Assembly (NCBI GenBank): GCA_030430495.1
Contig: JAUIKM010000040.1
Coordinates: 1-54,840 of the forward strand
Length of the DNA stretch: 54,840 nt
Direction of reading: 5' to 3'
Source of the DNA: a bacterium
GTDB taxonomy: Bacteria; Bacteroidota; Ignavibacteria; Kapaibacteriales; UBA7675
Shown here: piece by piece, positions 26,898 through 35,556 of the stretch
How positions within the stretch are numbered: the stretch's first letter is position 1
Layout of the letters: every line of letters begins with the position of its first letter
Program-made: the position numbers and the translations under genes
The notes under the pieces: generated by a model
Told to the model about the DNA's origin: nothing
Database searches by the model: none
Seen by the model: only the letters and a program-made list of their open reading frames with translations

Positions 26898-28604
26898 TTA
26901 GTTCTTGACTCTGATGGTTGCGTAAATGTAGTCGATGGCGCGAACCGGTCGGACGGCAATGTCGATACGCACGATGCCCTGGGCAAAGTCCTGCTGCGTG
27001 GAATACACGTCGACAAAAAAGGCAGGATCGGAGCCGTCGGTGGAAGGAACCAGCGCATTGTCGCGCTCCATCCGCGTAAAGGTCGCCACGATTTGTTGTT
27101 TAAGCGCCGTCCGCGCGTCGTCGGTGTTAAGACGGCCGATAAAGTTCTCGGAAATAGCTTTCGTCTCGCGGATCGCCTGGTCGGCCACGCGCGTCACGGA
27201 AATCTGGTCGCCGCTCGTATCCAGACCGCGCAGCACAACCACGCCGCGTCCCACGCGGTTCTGCACGACGAGCAGGTTGGTGCTCGGTCCCAGCAGGCGG
27301 TTCAGCTCGCTCTCGCGGTAAGATGCCGGAGCCAGACCGTGCAAAGGCACAGACTTGAACGTCGGCGAAAAGTGCGGGCGCATGCGTCCGACCATACCTG
27401 CCACAGCCCCGGCTGCTCCTGCCGGCGAGACAAGCACAAAGCGGCGGTTGCGCACGGAAGAGGCGTGGTCCTTTATTTTCGACAGATCTTTCTGTTCGTC
27501 GGCGGTTACCGACCCAAAAGCGATTCGGGGAGCGCCACTATCCGCCATCGTGACGGCGTGCGCCACGAGCGACTGGTGAATGGTGCGGACGTCGCTGTTT
27601 GAGCGCTTCGGCTCTATTGACGCCAGCACAAGATCGACGCGCGTGTCGTCCGACAGCAGGTCGATTGCCGCCTGGTAATTTGCCACGGACGGTGAAGTCC
27701 CGCCGGCGAAGGACGCCAAACCGCTGGTGGCGGCGGGCAGACTGTCGGCCAGCGCACTTTGTACGGTCACGCGAATAAACCTGCTGCGCGCTTCCAGCAC
27801 GTAGGGCAGGTAGTTGTCGTCGTCCGGATCCATCACAAGATCGTCGAACTCCTCGCGCAGACCGCCCTGAAATATCTTCAGGTCGATCGTGCTCGCAGTT
27901 TCGTTAATCGAAATTTCCACGGAGAGACCGTCGGGGCTGACGCCGTCGGCCGGACGCATCTTGAAAATGGTCTCGGCGTTATCCTTGCGCGCCACGTTAA
28001 TCGATGTCACGTTTTCGCTGAATTCATAGGTCGTCGTCGGCGCATTGGTCGGCTCCGGCAGCCAGCTTTCGGCCACGGGATCCACGGCCACGACGTAGCG
28101 CGACTGGCGGTTGATGGTCTCAAAGATGTCGTCGGGCGCGCCGGCTTTGTGCTGCAGATCGGTAAAGGACTCAACGAGCGCACCGTTCAGGTAGAGGCGC
28201 AGGTTAACGCGTACGGTGTTGCCGAGGGCGTCCAGGATGGAGGAGACGTCGGCCTTCAGGTCGTTCCCCCAACTGCCGTTGGAGCGCGTGCGCAGAATAA
28301 CGGCGTTAACAGCGGCATCGTTCTGCAGCGTGAGCGATGCAGGGCCGCCGCCCGTGACGGGCGAGATCACGGCTTCACTTGCGCCGTTGGCCAGAGCGTG
28401 CACCACTTCGGGCATGCTGACTTCGGTACCGGGCCCGAGAATCTGGCGCAGTTCACTGATTTTGGATACAGTTATCAGGCCGGACGATGCGGGCGGACGG
28501 TCCACGATGCCGACGGCGCCCAGGATGCCGGACGGCGCCGGCAAGGGCGGTAATACGTCAAAACGCGCTTCAACGCGCACGCCGGGCACGACAAGTGTGG
28601 TCAT
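26898..28604 (-). CDS. Contractile tail sheath protein
   Basis: This 568-residue protein is the first gene of the tail-like operon. The N-terminus (VVPGVRVEARFDVLPPLP) and GWG-type motif (RSNGSWGNDLKADV near residue 110) match the sheath N-terminal domain. The C-terminus has the family signature with ENFIGRLNTDDARTALKQQI and the last strands DFAQGIVRIDIAVRPVRAIDY, which interlock with neighbouring subunits in the assembled sheath. Length is within the usual 350-700. A good Shine-Dalgarno site (GGAGAAGG) sits 1-2 bases from the ATG. It drives contraction of the particle. Confidence 0.93.
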   Translation of the reverse strand: MTTLVVPGVRVEARFDVLPPLPAPSGILGAVGIVDRPPASSGLITVSKISELRQILGPGTEVSMPEVVHALANGASEAVISPVTGGGPASLTLQNDAAVNAVILRTRSNGSWGNDLKADVSSILDALGNTVRVNLRLYLNGALVESFTDLQHKAGAPDDIFETINRQSRYVVAVDPVAESWLPEPTNAPTTTYEFSENVTSINVARKDNAETIFKMRPADGVSPDGLSVEISINETASTIDLKIFQGGLREEFDDLVMDPDDDNYLPYVLEARSRFIRVTVQSALADSLPAATSGLASFAGGTSPSVANYQAAIDLLSDDTRVDLVLASIEPKRSNSDVRTIHQSLVAHAVTMADSGAPRIAFGSVTADEQKDLSKIKDHASSVRNRRFVLVSPAGAAGAVAGMVGRMRPHFSPTFKSVPLHGLAPASYRESELNRLLGPSTNLLVVQNRVGRGVVVLRGLDTSGDQISVTRVADQAIRETKAISENFIGRLNTDDARTALKQQIVATFTRMERDNALVPSTDGSDPAFFVDVYSTQQDFAQGIVRIDIAVRPVRAIDYIYATIRVKN

Positions 28605-29108
28605 ACCTTCTCCATGTTAAATTGTGATTTAACCTGCATTTGGCCGGAACCGGCTCCTCATGATGCGCAGTGAAAAAGCGTGCAGTGACCGCAGCTCTTG
28701 CTCAAATCGTGCGTATCTCCAGGTTCAACGATGCCGTGACTTAACAGCAAAACACTCCCTGGCCCATTACTGTCGCTCCCGTGGTTAACAGAGCGGACAA
28801 TAAACGCCTGATACGAATGCCTTGGTGTTTCCGGTAATAATGGACCGGCCGGACACCTGTTCCGTGCTTATGTATAGGTTGTCAGTTTTTGCGTTTGAAT
28901 GTTAAACACAAGTGTATGCGGCCGGCTTGCCGCTACGGCAGTAATCGGGCTGCGGTACCTTGCCCAACCGTGCGATGGCTTAACGAGTGCCAAAGGTAAT
29001 ACATCCCTCCAGCTAAAGCAAATGAAATTCTCATCTACCTGTATTTAAGGTGTGATCGTGCACAACGTGTAACTTTCGTAACATCATCCGGATTGTTCCC
29101 ACCTGGCG

Positions 29109-29129
29109 ACTACGTAGTGCCTACGTAGT
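29109..29129. repeat. Perfect inverted repeat upstream of the tail-like operon
   Basis: ACTACGTAG, a 3-base spacer and CTACGTAGT form a perfect 9-bp inverted repeat, and each half contains the palindrome CTACGTAG. It lies about 500 bases upstream of the sheath start in the gene-free stretch 28605-29654. In that stretch I see no gene and no other clear signal, so it could be an operator site or a hairpin. Confidence 0.4.
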
Positions 29130-29654
29130 TTTCATGCGGTCTCACGGCGTTCTCAGCACAATATTCGCCCTGTTTCCAAAAGCCTCGGCAGACTGCGTTC
29201 TGCCTCTTTCAGAACTTTCTTGTTTGTCATGGAGTCGGCGGTTTCGAGTCTCGAAATTCCGCTGCGAATCCCTCTGCCCTTCAACGGCGAAGGCAGGTCT
29301 CAGCGTCGGGAATGTTTCGAAGTACAATTTCGATTCGCGCTGCATTCGATAAATCTCCAGGCGGAAAAAATGTGTTTGTCGCGCAGCGATGCAAATGTGC
29401 ACAAGACGCCAATCCAATGATCAGGCAATCGGTGTAGAACAGGAATTGAGCAAAGGAGTACGCAAACGCTCAAAGACCAAACTGTGCGCGTCAAGCTGAT
29501 CCGCAGGCCGTTGAGCCGACAGTGCATACGTAGATCTACCTGATTTCGAGGCGGAGAATGTAAAGTGCGGTTTTTGGCGCGACAAATTTTTAAGCTGTGA
29601 GCCCCGGATGTGCGGAACTCATGCATCAACACCTGACCGCTCCGGCCCTGGAGG

Positions 29655-30005
29655 TTAAATAGTCGTGCCTTGACCGCCACCGCCAATTCCGCCGCTACAC
29701 GTCCAATGCGCCGTCGTTGGACCGGTCTGGCTGCCGGAAGAGTTGTTGCCGTTCACCACCGACGTTAACTGCGCTGCGCCCGCGACTGTTAAACGAATCT
29801 TCGTAAACTCACATCCCGGAGAGCCCCTGTCGTCGCGATCGATATACAAATCAAACCAGCAGGGATTCGGACTGACCTCTTCAAGGAACATTTGCACTTG
29901 CGGGCAACATGACTGAGCGTTGACATTCTGTGTGGGATGAAGCGCCGCCACAACCAGAACTGTTAAACAGCTTGACAGAGTTTTCCAATGTTTACGTTTC
30001 TGCAT
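29655..30005 (-). CDS. Small secreted Cys-rich protein of unknown function
   Basis: A 116-residue protein with a clear Sec signal peptide (basic start, LSSCLTVLVVAALHPTQNVNAQ) and then SCCPQVQMFLEEVSPNPCWFDL. Six Cys are present in the precursor, five of them in the mature part, which suggests disulfides. It ends in a Gly-rich tail (GGIGGGGQGTTI). An excellent Shine-Dalgarno site (AAGGAG) precedes the ATG, so it is probably a real gene. I do not recognise the family. It may be an export-destined surface protein. It lies alone in a 2.4-kb stretch otherwise without genes. Confidence 0.65.
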   Translation of the reverse strand: MQKRKHWKTLSSCLTVLVVAALHPTQNVNAQSCCPQVQMFLEEVSPNPCWFDLYIDRDDRGSPGCEFTKIRLTVAGAAQLTSVVNGNNSSGSQTGPTTAHWTCSGGIGGGGQGTTI

Positions 30006-30424
30006 CCCTACTCCTTATCCGCTCGTTGCGAAACGGACTCATACATAAATAGTACACGAATGGTTTGTAGTTTCCCAGGACAGCCGGGCTCCGCCGGCAC
30101 TGCCGAATGATCTGTTGCTCAGCAGTCGTTGATTGAAACTCCGTTTCCGTTTTGTCATTCAAAGCTACGGCGAGAACAAGGCGGGTCGATCAGTATATGT
30201 TCAGTATTCGGCGATGAAGCTGTTGTGAGAGCAACGACCAATACGATTCGGGATGCCCGGAATACGGGTTGGAAGATTGTGATCCGTGTGGGAGCGACGG
30301 AGTTTTTAAACGTTGAGGGCTCACAGCTTATACGTAGTTTCTCGTAGTCGGCAGTCGTTTTATTCAAATATGCTGGTCTGTAGTCCTTCCGACTGGCCGT
30401 AAACCTTGTCTCTCAATAAAATCA

Positions 30425-30465
30425 AAGCCCATGTGCCGGGTTCTGAACCTGCGGCCCATGGGCTT
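30425..30465 (-). terminator. Terminator of the cytochrome c peroxidase-like gene
   Basis: AAGCCCATG and CATGGGCTT form a 9-bp stem, with an inner imperfect stem (GCCGGGTTC / GAACCTGCGGC). On the minus strand the stem is followed by TTTGATTTTATTG. It lies about 30 bases past the stop codon of the peroxidase-like gene. Confidence 0.65.
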
Positions 30466-30497
30466 AACATTTTGACAAAAGCGACGGTGCAGTCAAC

Positions 30498-32060
30498 TCA
30501 CAGACAAAGCAGATAGGCCGTCAGGTCGGCTTTTTCCTCTTTGGTGAGTTTAAGTTCCAGGATAAGGTTGAAGAACTCCACCGTGTCCTCCAACGTCATC
30601 AGGCGACCGTCGTGCAGATAAGGAGGCGAGTCCTTGATGCCGCGCAGCGCAAATGTTTTAATCGCGCCCTCGGGCCGCGAGACCACAAACCGTTCTACCT
30701 GCAGATCGTGCATGTAGTCATCCGTAAAAGCCGGACCGTAGTGGCAGGTGGCGCACTGCGCCTTGCCGTTGAAGAGTTTTTCGCCGCGCAATTCCTGCTC
30801 GGTGGATTTGGAGGGAATCAGACGCATCAGCGGATCGAGCTTGGGCGCCGGCGGAAAGTCGAGGATCGAGTTGAAGTCGCCCATGCGGTTGGACACCGTG
30901 CGCTGATGAGCGCGCAGGCCGAGAGCCTGCCCCATGCCCGGATCGCCGTCAAAGTACTCTTCAACCTCGGCAAAGTGATCCATGCTGCGGATCGAGCGCT
31001 TGGAACTCAAGACCTGGAGGTTGTAGTTGCCGCGCATCGTCGGCGTCTCCACGCGCAGACGCGCCAGGTTGGGCCGCGAGTCCGGTCCGAGCTCGATTGC
31101 GCCGTTCGTATGACCGTTGACGTGGCAGCCAAAACAGGCGACGCCGGCACTGGGCTCGCGCGTGACGCGGTGCGTCGTCTGGTTGAACCAGGTGGTCGGC
31201 GTGGGACGCAGCAGTTCCTTCAACCCCTCCATCTGTTCGGCGGTTAACAGGCCGTTAAATATTTCCCAGTAATTGCCCAGCGTCACTTCGCGGCCCCCGG
31301 TGACGTCGCCCAGTTCTTTGTGCGTCGTTAAAAACATCGGCGGCGGAAACTCGGGCAGATACTCTTCGGGGATGTCGAAGTCGACATCGATGCGGTCGTG
31401 CTCGGGGTGCGCCGCAACCCACGAGGGTGGGAACAACATGTGCGCCGTTGAGTGCAAGGGGTGCGCCAGCGGCTTAAACGGAAAGATGTCCTTTTGTTTA
31501 ATTTCTTCCGGCGTCATCTGCGCCAGAGCTTCCCAGGATGCCACGCCTTGCGGGAGTCGAGCTACCGGCCCCTGCATGATTGGTTTGCCGCCCGACATAA
31601 ACGCGCCCGGACGCGCCTGCCCGCTGAAGTCAAACCGCGAGTTCATATACTCGCGCACGTCGCGCATCAACTCGGGTTTCTGAGCTTCGTGGAAAGCCAG
31701 CCAGTCGGCAAACGTTGCAAAAGGCAGGATCGGCGAACCGAATGAACTACGGCCGCGGCCGCCGTAACGCCACAGGTCAAAGGGCGTGCGCTCTCCCGCT
31801 TTCACGTCCGGATAGGGCAGCAACTTGTCGATGTAACTTTCGCCCAAACCATAGTCGTTTTCAACGTAGTTGGGATTGATCGCCGCCGGACTCTGCAGCA
31901 GGTGCAGGCTGGACGCAGCCTCCTGCTTTGCTTCGGGTTCATAACCGTCCGAATTGTCCTGAGCGCCCGCCGGATGGCTGGACAGGGAAAGGACAAAAAG
32001 CAGCAGCGGAAATGCTATAATGGTGGAATACGACACCATTCTGGAGCGGAACTTTGACAT
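30498..32060 (-). CDS. Di-haem cytochrome c peroxidase/MauG-like protein, secreted
   Basis: This 520-residue protein has a signal peptide (STIIAFPLLLFVLSL ... AGAQ) and two c-type haem sites: ACFGCHVNGH near residue 310 and QCATCHYGP near residue 438. The C-terminal region (TFALRGIKDSPPYLHDGR ... ADLTAYLLCL) has the conserved pattern of the MauG/cytochrome c peroxidase family, which transfers electrons to peroxide or oxidises a partner in the periplasm. The N-terminal 280 residues are an extra domain. A TTG codon lies six bases upstream in frame, but I use the ATG. A terminator follows the gene. Confidence 0.85.
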   Translation of the reverse strand: MSKFRSRMVSYSTIIAFPLLLFVLSLSSHPAGAQDNSDGYEPEAKQEAASSLHLLQSPAAINPNYVENDYGLGESYIDKLLPYPDVKAGERTPFDLWRYGGRGRSSFGSPILPFATFADWLAFHEAQKPELMRDVREYMNSRFDFSGQARPGAFMSGGKPIMQGPVARLPQGVASWEALAQMTPEEIKQKDIFPFKPLAHPLHSTAHMLFPPSWVAAHPEHDRIDVDFDIPEEYLPEFPPPMFLTTHKELGDVTGGREVTLGNYWEIFNGLLTAEQMEGLKELLRPTPTTWFNQTTHRVTREPSAGVACFGCHVNGHTNGAIELGPDSRPNLARLRVETPTMRGNYNLQVLSSKRSIRSMDHFAEVEEYFDGDPGMGQALGLRAHQRTVSNRMGDFNSILDFPPAPKLDPLMRLIPSKSTEQELRGEKLFNGKAQCATCHYGPAFTDDYMHDLQVERFVVSRPEGAIKTFALRGIKDSPPYLHDGRLMTLEDTVEFFNLILELKLTKEEKADLTAYLLCL

Positions 32061-32209
32061 ATGCAACAGTGCTCTGATCGATATTTAACAATTTTTTCCG
32101 TCGGTTAAAAATATCAAATTACCAGTACCACACGTATGATCTTGTGCCAATTACCGCGAAAATTACGTCAAATACTGTAATTGATTGATGAATTTGCGCA
32201 GCACGCAGC

Positions 32210-32240
32210 AGTGCTTTTTCTCTTGTTTGTCACTGTGGCA
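32210..32240 (-). repeat. Short relative of the dispersed repeat, copy G
   Basis: On the minus strand it contains GTGACAAACAAGAGAAAAAG, like the core of the dispersed repeat family but without the downstream part. It lies in the 220-bp gap between the peroxidase-like gene and the 361-residue gene. Confidence 0.35.
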
Positions 32241-32288
32241 GGTGTACAAAACCCGCCACAAGAGCAGATTCCCTGATTCTCCGCACTT

Positions 32289-33374
32289 TCAGTCTTCCAT
32301 CAGAGTGCGATAGACCAATGAGCGACGAAATGAACTCCAGTGAATGTAGCGGCCCTGAATGAAAGCGCTACAGTCAGGCGTGTGAAGCTCTGTGTTGAAA
32401 CTCCGCCATGCCTCGTTCCCGCCGCTGCGGTAGTGCACAACTTCAAGATTACTGCGAGTTGGATTGTATTTTGAGAACAAAACGGAATATCCGTCTGTTT
32501 CAAGATATTCATAGAACAGACATGGAAAACCCGGAATGACAAAATGACCGCAATGAATGAGGGTCCCCAGCTGAGGTCGGAATTCAAGGTCGGCAACCTG
32601 CTGTTGAAAACCGGAGGCGTTGATTTCCTGTGACTTGAACCTGATCACCTCCCCATCGAACTTCATGTCAAAAAAGTGTTGCTTTCGCAGAATCCATTCG
32701 GCAACAACCAACTCCGAGCTCTCAATATCAAACCAGGCCAAAGCTGTCATATCGGGATTTGGCTTCAGAAATGCATCGGCTTTGGCCGGATCCTGCCACA
32801 TCATCACCGCGCCGTAAATACCACTCCCGTCAAAATATTTGGCGTCAAAATACTGGTTGGCGGCAAGTTCACAACATTCCGATTTGAATATCGCCTGACC
32901 GAATTCGTTAAACAAGGAATAACTGAACTTATTCCATGTGTCGTGTTCGTGACGCACAATGTGAAGATCGTCGGAATTCAAACCGCTGTATTCGTCTGCG
33001 TTAAGCGGCAGACGCACCGGCGCGCTTACAGTACCGTCACGCCGCAGTTTGCGGATCACGGTTTGACCGGGACGGCGGTCCGCAAGGAATTGATATCGCC
33101 TCAGGTCCAGAATCTGGTTGTCGGCATTAACAATAAAATCGGCGGCGTCTTCAAGTTCAACCCGCTCCGTGCTGCCGCTGTTCGATTTGAGGTTCCACAC
33201 AACATAGACCTGTTTAAATGGCGCAGTCCTTTTGTCGGTCTTTTTCAGACCGGGCTTAACAACCAGCAGAACCGTGTCGATGTCCGCAGCAATTATTCCA
33301 TGTACGTCGCCGAAGCGAAAACCCATATCCACTTTTGATCTCTGTTTGGCGCTTATTGTCTTTTTCTCTGACAA
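32289..33374 (-). CDS. Protein of unknown function, soluble (361 residues)
   Basis: I do not recognise this protein. It has no signal peptide or membrane segment and is mixed alpha-beta, with many charged and aromatic residues (DGSGIYGAVMMWQDPAKA, LFYEYLETDGYSVLF). The start is TTG: an ATG four bases upstream is out of frame and followed by an early stop, while a strong Shine-Dalgarno site (GGAGGAG) lies seven bases upstream of the TTG. It is a single gene between repeats and the divergent symporter operon. Confidence 0.7.
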   Translation of the reverse strand: MSEKKTISAKQRSKVDMGFRFGDVHGIIAADIDTVLLVVKPGLKKTDKRTAPFKQVYVVWNLKSNSGSTERVELEDAADFIVNADNQILDLRRYQFLADRRPGQTVIRKLRRDGTVSAPVRLPLNADEYSGLNSDDLHIVRHEHDTWNKFSYSLFNEFGQAIFKSECCELAANQYFDAKYFDGSGIYGAVMMWQDPAKADAFLKPNPDMTALAWFDIESSELVVAEWILRKQHFFDMKFDGEVIRFKSQEINASGFQQQVADLEFRPQLGTLIHCGHFVIPGFPCLFYEYLETDGYSVLFSKYNPTRSNLEVVHYRSGGNEAWRSFNTELHTPDCSAFIQGRYIHWSSFRRSLVYRTLMED

Positions 33375-33381
33375 GGCATAT

Positions 33382-33388
33382 CTCCTCC
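33382..33388 (-). promoter_or_regulatory. Shine-Dalgarno site deciding a TTG start
   Basis: GGAGGAG on the minus strand lies seven bases from the TTG at 33372-33374. The competing ATG inside the spacer is in another frame and stops after eight codons. Confidence 0.6.
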
Positions 33389-33456
33389 GACCAAATTCAA
33401 ATGCACATGTTCACATGCTGTGGGACAGCCGCCGCACTCCGCGCTCCTCCCCCGTT

Positions 33457-33510
33457 GGTTAACAAAAAAATCGCACAAGCCTGAGACGCGGACGCGGCTC
33501 AAAGCGCCGC
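33457..33510 (+). repeat. Dispersed intergenic repeat, copy A
   Basis: GGTTAACAAAAAAATCG, then AAGCCTGAGACGCGG and CGCGGCTCAAAGCGCCGC. It is almost identical in its second half to copy B at 39111-39167. It lies in the gap between two divergent genes. Confidence 0.65.
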
Positions 33511-33635
33511 ACAGGGATTGTTAAACCGACAAAGGAATTTTCAATTTAAGAGATAATTTACTATTTTTGCGCGTTCCCAACATATTCTCCGGTTTAAAAC
33601 CCGCTCGACATTCTCCCTTTCAAGTCGTTCTGCCG

Positions 33636-35093
33636 ATGCACTTTGTGGATCTCTCCATATTTATTGTCTATTTCCTGGCGATGCTGGGCGTGGGCGTGTA
33701 TTTCCTGCGCAAAAACAGCAGCACGGAGGATTACTACGTGGGCGGGCGGTCGATGGGCAGCTGGCACGTGGGGCTGTCCGTGGTGGCGACGGACGTCGGC
33801 GGCGGCTTTTCGATCGGGCTGGGGGGCCTGGGGTTTGTGATGGGCATCGCGGGTTCGTGGATGCTTCTGACGGGATTGATCGGGGCGTGGCTGAGCGCGG
33901 TACTGTTGATTCCGCGCATTTCGCGCCTGTCGCAACAACACAAATTTTTGACTTTCCCGCAGGTTTTCAAGCATTTTTACGGACGCGAGGCGGCGCTGGC
34001 GGCGGGGTTGATTTCCGCTATCGGCTACCTGGGTTTTACGAGTTCACAGATTCTGGCGGGCGCCAAACTGGCCGCGGCATCATTCGACGGACTCAACTTA
34101 AACACGGCGTTGATTGCAATGGGTGCAATTGCGGTTGTTTACACCGTCATGGGCGGTTTGAAAGCGGTGATTTACACTGATACGGTGCAGTGGATTGTGC
34201 TGATGTCCGGACTGATATTTATCGGCATCCCCGTGGCGTGGAACGCGGTCGGCGGTTACGAGGCAATCAGCGCGACGCTGGCGCCGGAGTTCCTGTCGAT
34301 GGGCAATATCACCTGGCAGACGGCGGTGAACTGGGCGGTCACAATTATTCCGATCTGGTTTGTCGGCATGACGCTGTACCAGCGGATCTACGCCTGCCGC
34401 AGCCAGAAGGAAGCGCAGAAAGCGTGGTTTATCGCCGGTCTGTTTGAGTGGCCGGTAATGGCATTTATGGGCGTACTGCTGGGGCTGCTGGCGCGCGTGG
34501 CGGTGGAAAACGGCATGTTTACCGCGATGGGTTACGCCGGCGCGGACGGACTGGACTCGGAAATGGGCCTGCCGATGCTGCTTAAACACGTGCTGCCGAT
34601 CGGTCTGATGGGACTGATGATGTCGGCCTATTTTTCGGCAATTATGTCGACCGCGGACTCCTGCCTGATGGCCGCTTCGGGCAATATCGTAACGGACCTG
34701 ATGGAAACGCTGGCGCCGTCGATGAAGTGGCTGCGCGAACATCCGCTGCGGGTGTCGCAGTTTGTGACCCTGGCCGTGGGCGCGGCGGCTCTGCTGCTGG
34801 CCACGATGATGCAGAACGTACTTGAACTGATGCTCTACTCCTACGCTTTTATGGTGTCCGGCCTGTTTGTACCGGTGGTGGGAGCGCTGTTCTGGCGGCG
34901 CAGCAGTCAGACGGCGGCGCTCTGGGCCATGCTGCTGGGCGGCGGCACGACGCTGGTGCTAATCGGCGGCGATGCTGATCTGCCGCTGGGACTGGACGCC
35001 AATATTTTTGGCATCGCCGCCTCGGCCTTGAGTTTTGTCGCGCTGAGCTGGCTGTTTCCGCGCACAGAGAACATTCAACAATCTCCCCGTTAA
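33636..35093 (+). CDS. Sodium:solute symporter family transporter
   Basis: This 485-residue membrane protein (12-13 predicted helices) fits the SSS family that uses the sodium gradient for uptake. It begins MHFVDLSIFIVYFLAMLG and has the early motif DYYVGGRSMGSWHVGLSVVATDVGGG and the later run MSAYFSAIMSTADSCLMAASGNIVTDL, both typical of SSS helices (the latter is the sodium-site helix 8). The open frame extends 23 codons upstream, but I use the ATG just before the first membrane helix. The gene opens the plus-strand racemase operon, which suggests amino-acid uptake. The substrate is not shown by sequence. Confidence 0.87.
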   Translation: MHFVDLSIFIVYFLAMLGVGVYFLRKNSSTEDYYVGGRSMGSWHVGLSVVATDVGGGFSIGLGGLGFVMGIAGSWMLLTGLIGAWLSAVLLIPRISRLSQQHKFLTFPQVFKHFYGREAALAAGLISAIGYLGFTSSQILAGAKLAAASFDGLNLNTALIAMGAIAVVYTVMGGLKAVIYTDTVQWIVLMSGLIFIGIPVAWNAVGGYEAISATLAPEFLSMGNITWQTAVNWAVTIIPIWFVGMTLYQRIYACRSQKEAQKAWFIAGLFEWPVMAFMGVLLGLLARVAVENGMFTAMGYAGADGLDSEMGLPMLLKHVLPIGLMGLMMSAYFSAIMSTADSCLMAASGNIVTDLMETLAPSMKWLREHPLRVSQFVTLAVGAAALLLATMMQNVLELMLYSYAFMVSGLFVPVVGALFWRRSSQTAALWAMLLGGGTTLVLIGGDADLPLGLDANIFGIAASALSFVALSWLFPRTENIQQSPR

Positions 35094-35106
35094 CAGGACC
35101 TGAAGT

Positions 35107-35556
35107 ATGAACTACAAAATTATTAACCGTTCAACCGGCGAAGACAGGCAGTTCAGCAATGTGCGCATTACGGCTTTTCTGCACGAACATCTGGATGAAT
35201 TCGGCGACAGCCCGGAAGACATTCTGGCCGCGATCAACTACGTGTTCAGGGAAGGCCGCGGCGGGCGCGTTGTGCTGGCCATAGATAAAGATGAACTTGT
35301 CGGCGCGGTGGTGCTGAACGACACCGGCATGTCGGGTTACATCCCGGAAAACATTCTGGTTTACATCGCGATTCATCGCGAGCGGCGCGGCATGGGGCTC
35401 GGCAAGGGACTGATGCTGCAGGCGATCGAAAACACGCCGGGCGGCATCGCCCTGCACGTGGAGCCCGACAATCCGGCGGTACATCTCTACCGCAAGCTGG
35501 GATTCACCAATAAATACCTGGAAATGCGTTTAACAAAAACAGCCGGCGCACGATGA
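35107..35556 (+). CDS. GNAT-family N-acetyltransferase
   Basis: A 149-residue GNAT protein: the acetyl-CoA motif is RERRGMGLGKGLMLQAIE near residue 95, with the preceding strand NILVYIAIH and the C-terminal HVEPDNPAVHLYRKLGF. It transfers acetyl from acetyl-CoA to an amino group. A Shine-Dalgarno site (AGGA) sits nine bases upstream. It overlaps the amidohydrolase gene by four bases (ATGA), which links acetylation and deacylation in one operon. Confidence 0.85.
   Translation: MNYKIINRSTGEDRQFSNVRITAFLHEHLDEFGDSPEDILAAINYVFREGRGGRVVLAIDKDELVGAVVLNDTGMSGYIPENILVYIAIHRERRGMGLGKGLMLQAIENTPGGIALHVEPDNPAVHLYRKLGFTNKYLEMRLTKTAGAR

Noticed and set aside
2188-28604. A complete prophage
   Set aside because: No capsid, portal, terminase, integrase, lysis or replication gene is visible, and the flanks are ordinary chromosomal genes.
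30129-30347. Short open frames on both strands between the secreted protein and the peroxidase-like gene
   Set aside because: No ribosome site or recognisable composition; the 420-bp gap 30006-30424 is treated as non-coding.
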